This document shows, in pieces, positions 16,993 to 24,663 of a stretch of 64,000 bases of DNA. The DNA comes from Streptomyces olivochromogenes (GTDB taxonomy: Bacteria; Actinomycetota; Actinomycetes; Streptomycetales; Streptomycetaceae), in NCBI RefSeq assembly GCF_001514115.1, contig NZ_KQ948461.1, forward strand, positions 186,001-250,000, given 5' to 3'. Made by a program: the position numbers and the translations under genes. The notes beneath the pieces were generated by a model that was not told where the DNA came from, searched no databases, and saw only the letters and a program-made list of their open reading frames with translations. Each line of letters opens with the position of its first letter. The stretch's first letter is position 1.

Positions 16993-17586
16993 TCCTCGTC
17001 GTACGATCTCGGGCTCGCCCTGCGAGAAGTCGATGACGGTCGTCGGCTCGACGCCGCAGTCGCCGGAGTCGAGGACAGCGTCCACCACGTGGTCGAGTTC
17101 CTCCTTGATCTCCCAGCCCTGGGTCAGCGGCTTCTCCTCGTCCGGGAGGAGCAGGGTGCTCGACAGCAGGGGCTCGCCGAGCTCGGCGAGGAGCGCCCGG
17201 GCGACGACATGGTCGGGAATCCGGACGCCGACCGTCTTCTTCTTCGGGTGCAGCAGCCTGCGCGGTGCCTCCTTCGTCGCCGGGAGGATGAAGGTGTAAC
17301 TACCCGGAGTCGAGGCCTTGATCGCGCGGAACACCGCGTTGTCCAGGCGTACGAAGTGGGCCAGCTGTGCGAAGTCCTGGCACATCAGGGTGAAGTGGTG
17401 CCGGTCGTCCAGCCGGCGGATCGAACGGATCCGGTCGAGTCCGTCCCGGTTGCCGAGCTGAGCTCCGAGGGCGAAGCAGGAGTCGGTCGGATAGGCGACG
17501 AGCCCTCCGCCGCGGATGATGTCCGCCACCTGGCTGAGAGTGCGCTGCTGGGGGTTCTCGGGGTGCACGTCGAAGTACTTGGCCAT
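16966..17586 (-). CDS. YciO/Sua5/YrdC family protein
   Basis: A 206-residue member of the L-threonylcarbamoyladenylate synthase superfamily. Seen: GGLVAYPTDSCFALGAQLGN (nucleotide and threonine pocket), the basic RIRSIRRLDDRHHFTLMC segment with Arg where YrdC has KR.K, the PGSYTFILPATKEAPRRLLHPKKKTVGVRIPDH core, and LLSSTLLL. The proteins with the HHFTLMC form are the YciO branch, whose role in t6A synthesis of tRNA is less certain than that of TsaC. It is convergent with pucR. The final codons belong to a 26-bp tandem duplication. Confidence 0.9.
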   Translation of the reverse strand: MAKYFDVHPENPQQRTLSQVADIIRGGGLVAYPTDSCFALGAQLGNRDGLDRIRSIRRLDDRHHFTLMCQDFAQLAHFVRLDNAVFRAIKASTPGSYTFILPATKEAPRRLLHPKKKTVGVRIPDHVVARALLAELGEPLLSSTLLLPDEEKPLTQGWEIKEELDHVVDAVLDSGDCGVEPTTVIDFSQGEPEIVRRGAGDPSRFE

Positions 17587-17713
17587 GCGCCGAGCTTAGA
17601 TCGGCGACGTCGAGGACCTGATGATTCGCCCCACGGCCGCTCGTTCAGCCAGTGGGACACCGGCACCGCTCCCGGCTCGGTGCTGGCGGCAGGGCGTGAG
17701 ATCTCGCGCCCCA

Positions 17714-17732
17714 GGTACCAACCAGGTACCAT
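17714..17732 (+). promoter_or_regulatory. Paired GGTACC sites and -10 box of the TA operon
   Basis: The ten-base word CCAGGTACCA occurs twice with an 11-bp period, each copy centred on palindromic GGTACC (17714-17719 and 17725-17730). The second copy overlaps a -10-like TACCAT (17727-17732) that ends six bases before the ATG. This fits an autoregulatory operator placed on one DNA face over the promoter of a leaderless toxin-antitoxin message. Confidence 0.5.
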
Positions 17733-17738
17733 CCGAGT

Positions 17739-17978
17739 ATGCCATCACTGAACGTGACCTTCACGGAAGAGGAGCTGGAGGGAGTGCGCGCGGCCGCCGC
17801 GGCCGACGGCAAGAGCCTCAAGCAGTATCTGCACGACCTCGGTGTCCGGGAGATGCAGCGCAGGCAGTTCGTCGCGGGCGCCACCGCCTGGGCCGACCGG
17901 CTGCGCGGCGAGTTCGACGACGCGTTCCCCGACGAGGTGCCGCCCGCCGAGCGCCGGGACGGATCCGCGGCCGCCTGA
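17739..17978 (+). CDS. Antitoxin-like protein of a Fic-type TA pair
   Basis: 79 residues: MPSLNVTFTEEELEGVRAAA begins like a ribbon-helix-helix DNA-binding segment (a beta strand, then helices with KSLKQYLHDLGVREM), and the C-terminus is acidic (RGEFDDAFPDEVPP) as in toxin-neutralising tails. Its stop overlaps the ATG of the next gene (TGATG), so the two are co-translated. Family resemblance is to small antitoxins that precede Fic/Doc-like toxins in Streptomyces. Neutralisation and autoregulation are inferred from the arrangement. Confidence 0.75.
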   Translation: MPSLNVTFTEEELEGVRAAAAADGKSLKQYLHDLGVREMQRRQFVAGATAWADRLRGEFDDAFPDEVPPAERRDGSAAA

Positions 17979-18355
17979 TGCACTTGACCATCGATGTCGC
18001 CTGGCTGCTCGACGTCCAGGAGGCCGCCCTCGCCCGCGAGGACATGTCCGTGTCGGACTACTCCGCGCTCGTCGCGGCCGTCGCCCGGCACAAGACCAAG
18101 CTGCCCACGCTCGCCGCGGCCGACCCTGACGCGGCCTGGCGCGCCGCCGCGCTGATGCACACCATCGTGCGCCTGGAGCCGCTGCCGCACCGCAACAGCT
18201 TGTTCGCCGCGTTCGTCGCCGCCCAGTACATGGACCAGTCGGGCGAGGGCATCGACCCGCCGTACGGAGCCCTGTCGGACCTTGTCCGCAAGATCCGCGA
18301 CACCCGCGTCGGCGTCCCCGCCGTCGCCGACCAGTTGCGCTCCTGGAAGGTCTGA
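17978..18355 (+). CDS. Fic/Doc-like toxin with degenerate active site
   Basis: 125 residues, start fixed by the TGATG overlap with the antitoxin. The pattern MHLTIDVAWLLDVQEAAL, SDYSALVAAVARHKT, AWRAAALMHTIVRLEPLPHRNSLFAAFVAAQYM and GIDPPYGALSDLVRKI matches the small Doc-like proteins of actinobacteria. Canonical Fic/Doc proteins carry HxFx(D/E)(G/A)N(G/K)R, where His is catalytic and Arg binds phosphate. Here the equivalent segment reads LEPLPHRNSLF: the initial catalytic His and the GNK part are missing. It may be a catalytically altered toxin. Doc phosphorylates EF-Tu in known cases; no activity is claimed here. Confidence 0.7.
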   Translation: MHLTIDVAWLLDVQEAALAREDMSVSDYSALVAAVARHKTKLPTLAAADPDAAWRAAALMHTIVRLEPLPHRNSLFAAFVAAQYMDQSGEGIDPPYGALSDLVRKIRDTRVGVPAVADQLRSWKV

Positions 18356-18447
18356 GGACGTCGGTCCACCGGATCCACCGCTGCACCCCGGAGTCGTCAT
18401 CGCAGGCAGGCGCGAGAATGCGCGCCCCGATATCGAGACCCATACTT

Positions 18448-18474
18448 CTTGAACGGCCGGAATGTCCCTTCAAG
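18448..18474. promoter_or_regulatory. Inverted repeat upstream of the zinc dehydrogenase
   Basis: CTTGAA (18448-18453) and TTCAAG (18469-18474) face each other 15 bases apart, about 28 bases upstream of the dehydrogenase ATG, in a locally AT-richer patch. It is a possible operator; no specific regulator is adjacent. Confidence 0.35.
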
Positions 18475-18501
18475 TACAGGACGACTCGATCGGAAAGAAT
18501 C

Positions 18502-19536
18502 ATGCGAGCAACTCTGATTTACGGTGCCGGTGACGTGCGGGTGGAGGAGGTTCCCGACCCGAAGATCCAGCGGCCCACGGACGCGGTCGTACGCGTGGTG
18601 CGGTCGTGCATCTGCGGCAGCGACCTGTGGCCGTACGGGTCGCGTCCGCCCACCGAGCAGGGCGACCGCATCGGCCACGAGTTCCTGGGTGTCGTCGAGG
18701 ACGTCGGCGCGGAGGTGTCCGGACTGAAGACCGGAGACCTGGTGGTGGCCCCCTTCGTCTATTCGGACAACACCTGCGACTTCTGCCGCGAGGGCCTGCA
18801 GACCTCGTGCCGGCACGGGGGTTTCTGGGCCACGGACGGGGTGGACGGCGGCCAGGGAGAGGCGGTGCGGGTACCGCATGCCCAGGGCACGCTGGTGAAG
18901 CTGCCCGTCGGCGAGGACTCCGCCCTGCTGCCGTCGCTGCTGACCCTGTCGGACGTGTTCTGCACCGGCCACCACTGCGCGGTGACGGCGGGCGTCACTC
19001 CCCGGACGACCGTGACCGTGGTCGGAGACGGAGCGGTCGGGCTGTCGGCGGTGCTGTCCGCCAAACGGCTCGGCGCCGAGCGGATCATCCTGATGGGGCG
19101 GCACAAGGTCCGCACCGACCTCGGCCGCGACTTCGGCGCCACCGACATCGTCGCCGAACGCGGTGAGGAAGGTGTCGCGCGTGTGCGCGAGCTGACCGGC
19201 GGCGACGGTACGCACACGGTGCTGGAGTGCGTCGGTACGCTGCCCGCCTTCGAGATGGCACTGGGCGTGGTGCGCGCGGGCGGCACGATCAGCCGGGTGG
19301 GCGCTCCGCAGTACGACCAGGCGCCGCTGGGCTTCGACGTGTTCATGAACAACATCACCGTCACCGGCGGAGTGGCTCCGGCCCGCGCCTACATCGAGGA
19401 ACTGCTCCCCGACGTCCTCGAGGGGAAGATCGAACCCGGGCGCGTCTTCGACCGCACGGTGAGCGTCGACGAAGTACCCGACGGCTATCGCGCGATGGCG
19501 GCCCGGGAAGCACTGAAGGTGCTCGTCCAGCCCTGA
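18502..19536 (+). CDS. Zinc-dependent alcohol dehydrogenase (MDR)
   Basis: 344 residues. Catalytic-zinc and fold motifs: CICGSDLWPYG, GDRIGHEFLGVVEDVG, the structural-zinc lobe NTCDFCREGLQTSC, then VTVVGDGAVGLSAVLSAKRLGAERII (the NAD(P)-binding GxGxxG-like turn) and the C-terminal catalytic cap. It resembles the broad-specificity zinc dehydrogenases with a CRHGGFWG-like loop, oxidising or reducing alcohols and aldehydes with NAD(P). GGAAAG stands eight bases before ATG 18502; an in-frame extension upstream is not conserved in character. It is followed by a decayed MFS gene. Confidence 0.92.
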   Translation: MRATLIYGAGDVRVEEVPDPKIQRPTDAVVRVVRSCICGSDLWPYGSRPPTEQGDRIGHEFLGVVEDVGAEVSGLKTGDLVVAPFVYSDNTCDFCREGLQTSCRHGGFWATDGVDGGQGEAVRVPHAQGTLVKLPVGEDSALLPSLLTLSDVFCTGHHCAVTAGVTPRTTVTVVGDGAVGLSAVLSAKRLGAERIILMGRHKVRTDLGRDFGATDIVAERGEEGVARVRELTGGDGTHTVLECVGTLPAFEMALGVVRAGGTISRVGAPQYDQAPLGFDVFMNNITVTGGVAPARAYIEELLPDVLEGKIEPGRVFDRTVSVDEVPDGYRAMAAREALKVLVQP

Positions 19537-19572
19537 TCACGGCGCCGACCGCCCGGCCCGATCCCAAGTCCC

Positions 19573-20046
19573 GTGCCGGCGCTGGCGGCGGCCGGCCTCG
19601 GCTTCTTCGTGACCACCCTCGACGCGCTGGTCGTCAACGTCGCGCCGCCCTCGATCCAGGACGACCTCGGCGGTGGCGTCACGGGCCTGCAGCGGGTCAT
19701 GGACGGCTACACGCTGATGTTCGCCGCGCTGCCGCTGTTCACGAGGATCGCGCGCTCACCTCGCCGCGGTCGTGGCCACGGGCGGACGGCTGTGCTGCTG
19801 GACAACGTCCCGGCCGAGCGGGCGGGCACCGCGAGCGGCGTGCTCAACACCTTCCGGCAGCTGGGCGGCGCCCTGGCCGTGGCGGTCTACGGCGCCCTGA
19901 TCACCACCGACTTCCTGCACGGCATGCGCGTAGGCCTCACGATCTCGACCGTCCTGCTGCTCGTGGTGGCCGCGGCCGCTCTCACGCTGAAGCGTCCGGC
20001 AGAAGTGACCACACCCAGTGACCACACCCATGAAGGAGGCCAGGCC
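19573..20046 (+). pseudogene. DHA2-type MFS transporter with large internal deletion
   Basis: The first ~57 codons encode the start of a drug-efflux MFS protein (FFVTTLDALVVNVAPPSIQDDL, GLQRVMDGYTLMFAALPLF), that is TM1 and part of TM2. The frame then jumps to the C-terminal end of the same family (NVPAERAGTASGVLNTFRQLGG, ALAVAVYGALI, a last helix LTISTVLLLVVAAAALTL). Ten or so membrane helices, roughly 300 residues, are missing. The frame remains open and runs on into the next fragment without a stop. It cannot be a working transporter; it is a relic, or at most a short two- to three-helix membrane protein. Confidence 0.8.
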
Positions 20047-20439
20047 ATGACCACGTCCCACGGCCCGGGCGCCGACTGGTTCCGCGGCACCCGGGCCCGC
20101 CGCGAGCGCCGCTTCGAGGCCGACGGCGTCGAGAAGGACGTCACCCTGACGGACGCCGACGGCGAGATCGACAGCGAGGTCGACGCCGCCTACCGCACCA
20201 AGTACGTCCGCTGCTCCGCGAACACCATCGCCCGCATCAGTAGCCCCGTGGCGGGCTCCGCGACGATGCGGCTGGTGCCACGCGGCGGAGCGGACGCCCA
20301 GTCAGACTTCGGCAGCCGTCCGGCTGCCGACGACCCCATCACCTTCACCCCCCACTGGAGAACCGGTGCTTACCGTCCCCGCATACGCCGCCACGTCGGC
20401 GACCGAACCGCTCGCGCCGACCACCGTCGAGCGCCGTGA
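20047..20439 (+). pseudogene. DUF2255-family C-terminal fragment
   Basis: The segment ADWFRGTRARRERRFEADG, VEKDVTLTDADGEIDSEVDAAYRTKY and SATMRLVPR (to about 20283) matches the second half of DUF2255 proteins, small cytoplasmic proteins of unknown function. The N-terminal half is absent. An excellent Shine-Dalgarno (GAAGGAGG) precedes ATG 20047, so a truncated product could still be made, although the frame is also open from the MFS remnant. The last ~50 residues are unrelated and overlap the next gene. Fragment by sequence; expression unknown. Confidence 0.65.
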
Positions 20440-21409
20440 CGTCGGTCCGCACGACGTCCTCATCGACATCAAGTACTGCGGCATCTGCCACTCCGACATC
20501 CACAACGTCCGCAGCGAGTGGGGCCCGGCGACCTACCCCCTGGTCCCCGGCCACGAGATCGCCGGCATCGTCACCCAGGTCGGTTCCGAGGTCACCCGGC
20601 ACGCCGTGGGTGACCGGGTCGGCGTCGGCTGCATGGTCAACTCCTGTCGCGAGTGCGTGCCCTGCCTGCGGGGCGAGGAGCAGTACTGCCTCAAGGGCAG
20701 CACCCTCACCTACGGCTCGATCGACGCCGACGGCACCCTGACCCAGGGCGGCTACTCCACCCACGTCGTGGTCGACGACGACTTCGTCGTCACCGTCCCC
20801 GAGGGCCTCGGCCTCGACGAGGCCGCCCCGCTGCTGTGCGCGGGCATCACCACGTACTCCCCGCTGCGCCGCTGGGGTGCGGGCCCCGGCAAGAAGGTCG
20901 CCGTCGTCGGCCTCGGCGGACTCGGCCACATGGCCGTCAAGATCGCACACGCGATGGGCGCCGAGGTCACCGTCCTGTCGCAGTCGCTGAAGAAGATGGA
21001 CGACGGCCTGCGGCTGGGCGCCGACCACTACTACGCCACCAGCGACCCGGCCACCTTCGAGCAGCTCGCCGGCACCTTCGACGTCATCCTCAACACGGTC
21101 AGCGCCAAGCTCGACCTCGACACCTTCCTCGGCCTGCTCGCCGTGGGCGGCACGATGGTCAACGTCGGCGCTCCCGCGGAGCCGCTGTCGCTGAACGTGT
21201 TCTCGCTGATCATGCAGGGCCGCGTGTACGCGGGCTCGCTGATCGGCGGCATCCGCGAGACGCAGGAGATGCTCGACTTCTGCGCCGAGCACCGCATCGG
21301 CGCCGAGATCGAGATCATCCCCGCCGAGAAGATCAACGAGGCGTACGAGCGTGTCCTGGCCTCGGACGTGCGCTACCGCTTCGTGATCGACACCGCGACC
21401 CTGGCCTGA
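20366..21409 (+). CDS. NAD(P)-dependent alcohol dehydrogenase (CAD/YahK type)
   Basis: 347 residues of the cinnamyl-alcohol-dehydrogenase-like MDR branch. Catalytic zinc ligands in YCGICHSDIHNV and PGHEIAGIV; four-Cys structural zinc site in CRECVPCLRGEEQYC; cofactor motif VVGLGGLGHMAVKIAHAMG with SQSLKK after strand 2, a pattern that favours NADPH. Such enzymes reduce a wide range of aldehydes. GTG 20366 has ACTGGAGAACCG just upstream. The 5' end overlaps the tail of the DUF2255 fragment. A strong hairpin follows the gene. Confidence 0.94.
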   Translation: MLTVPAYAATSATEPLAPTTVERRDVGPHDVLIDIKYCGICHSDIHNVRSEWGPATYPLVPGHEIAGIVTQVGSEVTRHAVGDRVGVGCMVNSCRECVPCLRGEEQYCLKGSTLTYGSIDADGTLTQGGYSTHVVVDDDFVVTVPEGLGLDEAAPLLCAGITTYSPLRRWGAGPGKKVAVVGLGGLGHMAVKIAHAMGAEVTVLSQSLKKMDDGLRLGADHYYATSDPATFEQLAGTFDVILNTVSAKLDLDTFLGLLAVGGTMVNVGAPAEPLSLNVFSLIMQGRVYAGSLIGGIRETQEMLDFCAEHRIGAEIEIIPAEKINEAYERVLASDVRYRFVIDTATLA

Positions 21410-21437
21410 CCCCGCCGCGGCACCGTCCGCCCGAGAC

Positions 21438-21478
21438 CACCCCGTACGAGGCGCGCCCCCGAACGCTCGTACGGGGTG
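21438..21478 (+). terminator. Strong hairpin terminator
   Basis: CACCCCGTACGAG (21438-21450) and its exact complement CTCGTACGGGGTG (21466-21478) form a 13-bp stem with a 15-base loop, 28 bases after the dehydrogenase stop. Confidence 0.8.
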
Positions 21479-21535
21479 CCTGCCGCCCGTGCCGAGGCCA
21501 CCCGAGGGGCACGTGAAGAAAGGGGCGGCTAGCCG

Positions 21536-21730
21536 GCCGCGGGCCGCCCGGCGCGCGGGCTGCTCTCCCGCCTCCCCGGCCGTGTCGAGCAGGAGCATCG
21601 CGTCGTACTCCGGGGTGCCGGGCGGGGCGTGCCACGCGACCAGGCGGTGGCCGTCGGTGCCCTTCAGCGTCATGGACCGGTAGCCGAAGGTGACGTCGCC
21701 GAGCCGCCGGGATCCCCGGACCCGCCGGGC
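21536..21730 (-). pseudogene. C-terminal remnant of an XRE/MmyB-type regulator
   Basis: On the minus strand the frame reads RRVRGSRRLGDVTFGYRSM, TLKGTDGHRLVAWHAPPGT, PEYDAMLLLDTAG. This matches the end of the MmyB-like ligand-binding domain found behind XRE helix-turn-helix domains in Streptomyces regulators. The DNA-binding half and most of the MmyB domain are absent, and no proper stop follows in frame. It is a leftover about 60 codons long. Confidence 0.6.
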
Positions 21731-21940
21731 GCGCAGGAAGCGCCCAGTGCCGTACCGCCGTTGCCCCCTGTGCCGCCGCTGTGCCGCTCACGTGCCATGT
21801 GATCCAGCGTGGCAGTCCCGTGACCTGGGCGGCAGCCGCGTGGGGGCCCTGCCACACCCGTGAACACACCCAGGCGTGGCAGGAACCCGATGGGTGGGCC
21901 GCCCGCCCCACGGAAGTGACCCGCGCGGCCCGAGTCCCTG

Positions 21941-23380
21941 TCAGGCGGTGGTTTCGGGGCGGTCGGGCTGCGACCAGTGGGTGTGGAAGGAGCCCTCACG
22001 GTCGGTGCGCCGGTAGGTGTGGGCGCCGAAGTAGTCGCGCTGCCCCTGGAGGAGGGCGGCGGGCAGGCGGTCGGCGCGCAGGGTGTCGTAGTGCGACAGC
22101 GCGGCGGAGAACGCGGGGACGGGGATGCCACGCCGGGCGGCGGAGGCGACGATCTCCCGCCAGGGCACCTGGGCGTCGCTGATCTCCTGGGCGAAACCGT
22201 CCTCGGCGAGCAGGCTGACGAGGTCGGGGTCGGTGGCGTAGGCGGCGCGGATACGGTCGAGGAAGGAGGCGCGGATGATGCAGCCGCCGCGCCAGATCCG
22301 GGCGACCGAGCCGAGGTCGATCTTCCAGCCGTACTCGGCGGCGGCGTCCAGGATCATCTTCCAGCCCTGGTCGTAGGCGATGACCTTCGAGGCGTACAGG
22401 GCGTGTTCGACCTGGGCGGTGAAGCGTGCGGCCTCGGTGCGACTGAGCGGGGGAGTCGTGCCGCCGGGCAGCCCTCGGTAGGCGGCGCGCAGGTCGCTCT
22501 GGCCGGAGGCGGCGCGGGCGAAGGTGGCCTGGGCGATGGCGGTGACCGGGGAGGCCAGGTCGAGGGCGGTCTGCACGGTCCAGCGACCAGTGCCCTTCTG
22601 CCCGGCGGCGTCGTCGACGATGTCGACGAACGCGCCACCGGTGTGCGGGTCGGTGTGGGCGAGGACCTCGGCGGTGATCTCGACCAGATAGGAGCCGAGG
22701 CGGCCCTCGTTCCAGGTGCGGAAGACGTCGGCGATCTCGGCGGGGCTGTACCCGGCGACCTGGCGCAGCAGGTCGTAGGCCTCGGCGATGAGCTGCATGT
22801 CGGCGTATTCGATGCCGTTGTGGACCATCTTGACGAAGTGTCCGGCGCCGTCGGTGCCGATGTGGGTGGCGCAGGGTTCGCCGTCGACCTTGGCGCTGAT
22901 GCTCTCGAACATCGGGCCGAGGACGGCGTACGACTCCGCCGAGCCGCCGGGCATGATGCTCGGCCCGTTGAGGGCGCCCTCCTCGCCGCCGGAGATGCCC
23001 GCGCCGACGAAGTGCAGGCCGCGTTCGCGCAGCGCGGCCTCGCGGCGGCGGGTGTCGGCGAAGTGGGCGTTGCCGCCGTCGATGATCATGTCGCCGTTCT
23101 CGAGGAGCGGGGCGAACTCGTCGATGACGGCGTCGGTGGCCGCGCCCGCCTGCACCATGATCATGAGGCGGCGGGGGCGGGCGAGCGCGGCCACGAACTC
23201 CTCGGCCGTCTCGGCCGGGACGAAGGAGCCCTCGTGGCCGAACTCGTCCACCAGCGCGCGGGTGCGGCCGGCGGAGCGGTTGTGGACGGCGACGGTGTAA
23301 CCGTTCCGGGCGAAGTTACGGGCCAGGTTGCGGCCCATCACTCCGAGGCCGGTGACGCCGATGGAAGCGGATGCGTTCAT
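21941..23380 (-). CDS. gnd: 6-phosphogluconate dehydrogenase, decarboxylating
   Basis: 479 residues, the long form. Seen: N-terminal Rossmann motif IGVTGLGVMGRNLARNFARNG with NRSAGR after strand 2 (NADP-type), the substrate signature GGNAHFADTRRRE, GISGGEEGALNGPSIMPGG, and the catalytic HFVKMVHNGIEYADMQLIAEAY helix. It converts 6-phosphogluconate to ribulose 5-phosphate, yielding NADPH and CO2 in the pentose phosphate pathway. ATG 23380 is the conserved start; the frame is open further upstream but into decayed DNA. Gene remnants flank it on both sides, suggesting a recombination-prone neighbourhood. Confidence 0.96.
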   Translation of the reverse strand: MNASASIGVTGLGVMGRNLARNFARNGYTVAVHNRSAGRTRALVDEFGHEGSFVPAETAEEFVAALARPRRLMIMVQAGAATDAVIDEFAPLLENGDMIIDGGNAHFADTRRREAALRERGLHFVGAGISGGEEGALNGPSIMPGGSAESYAVLGPMFESISAKVDGEPCATHIGTDGAGHFVKMVHNGIEYADMQLIAEAYDLLRQVAGYSPAEIADVFRTWNEGRLGSYLVEITAEVLAHTDPHTGGAFVDIVDDAAGQKGTGRWTVQTALDLASPVTAIAQATFARAASGQSDLRAAYRGLPGGTTPPLSRTEAARFTAQVEHALYASKVIAYDQGWKMILDAAAEYGWKIDLGSVARIWRGGCIIRASFLDRIRAAYATDPDLVSLLAEDGFAQEISDAQVPWREIVASAARRGIPVPAFSAALSHYDTLRADRLPAALLQGQRDYFGAHTYRRTDREGSFHTHWSQPDRPETTA

Positions 23381-23603
23381 GAGGCTGCCTGTTCTTCGAA
23401 TGTCGGCCATGTCAGGGGCGGGGCGACCCCATGACCATGGGTACGGGCCGACGGCCCGGTCTTCTCGATGTCGCGGCGGCCAATCTTGATCAGGTTCCCG
23501 GAGGACGTCGTCGCGACGCGCTCCACTCGGCCGCGACGCGCACGGCGTCCAGATCCCGCGGGCGGTCAACTCCTCGACGTGTCGGCGACGGCGTCGGCGA
23601 CGA

Positions 23604-23851
23604 GGCTCGCAGCGTGTTCACCATCGGCGGGGCGATCGTCATCGGTCCTGCGCCGCCCGGTACGGGAGCGAGTCGGCCGGCGACGCCGTCCACCTCGCTC
23701 GCGCGGACGTCGCGGTGAGCCCGGGGCCGGTCCTGTGGATGCCGACGTCGATGACCGTCGCCCCCGGCTCGATGTGCTCGGGGCCGACGAGCCCAGGCAC
23801 CCCGGTGGCGACCACGACGGCGTGGGCGCCCTCGATGGTGACGCCCTCCAC
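23604..23851 (-). pseudogene. folD remnant (frameshifted C-terminus)
   Basis: One minus-strand frame reads GAHAVVVATGVPGLVGPEHI and EPGATVIDVGIHRTGPGLT; the next frame continues DVRASEVDGVAGRLAPVPGG and GPMTIAPPMVNTLRA. Together these are the last third of FolD (methylenetetrahydrofolate dehydrogenase/cyclohydrolase), including the ITPVPGGVGPMT signature with one change. A frameshift lies near 23715 and the N-terminal two thirds are missing. It abuts a LacI remnant on the opposite strand. Confidence 0.75.
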
Positions 23852-24543
23852 GGACGACTACTCGCGAAGTTACATCCGGGGCCTCGACGACGAACTCGCC
23901 GCGCACGACCATGTGCTCCTCGTCCGGCACGGCCATTGCGCGCCGCACTCGACGCAGCAGGTCCTCGACACGATCACTCCGCGTGCCGTGCTCCGGTTCG
24001 CCGAGGCCTATCTGGGCGGCCACGAGCCCGACGCCGAGGACTGGAAGAGCGGCTTCGCCGGGCATGCGGCCCTGCAGATCCGCTACCTCGCCGAGCGCGG
24101 CCACACGGACCTCGCCATGGCGCTGCCGGACAGCGACTCGCCGCTGACCGAGGTGCGCATGCGCTTCGTCCGTGAGACGGCGGACGTGCTGGGACTGCCG
24201 GCGATCACTCCCTTCGTGGTGCCGAGGCCAAGAACGGCCGGTACCGCGGCCGTTGAGGCGTTTCGCGCGGCGCACGAGTCGGTGACGGCCGTCGCGGCCT
24301 TCGACGACGACGTCGCCCTGCGCACCCTGACCGCCCTGCGACCTCGGTCTCACCGTGCCCGACGACATCGCCGTGATCGGCTTCGACGACACCGAGTACG
24401 GCGCCCTGATCACCCCCGCACTCACCACCGTCCACATCGACGCCGAAGCCCACGGACGACAGGCCGCGCGCACCGCCCTCGGCCTCGACACGGGCGGCAT
24501 CACCCGGTCCCCGGGACGGGTGCTCGTCCGCGACTCGGCCTGA
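23850..24543 (+). pseudogene. LacI-family regulator remnant (no HTH, frameshift)
   Basis: From TDDYSRSYIRGLDDELAAHD the frame follows the sensor domain of LacI regulators (AALQIRYLAERGHTDLAMAL, AFRAAHESVTAVAAFDDDVA). Near 24340 it shifts: DDIAVIGFDDTEYGALITPA and LTTVHIDAEAHGRQAARTAL continue in another frame to a stop at 24543. The LTALR/DLGLTVPDD junction implies loss of about two bases. The DNA-binding domain is absent; the folD fragment occupies its place. Not functional as a repressor. Confidence 0.75.
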
Positions 24544-24663
24544 CCCGGCCTGCCCCGGAGGGCCGGACCTCCGTGACGTGGGAGAGCTCGGCGTCGGTGA
24601 GTCGGCGCCCCCTCCGGTCGGCGCCGGCTCACCACCTGCGGCAGCGCTCGGAGGTTTCGGACC

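Noticed and set aside
19573..24543. A genomic island bounded by integrase and att sites
   Set aside because: Remnants are concentrated here, but no integrase, transposase, tRNA or flanking direct repeat was found, so only the individual pseudogenes are listed.
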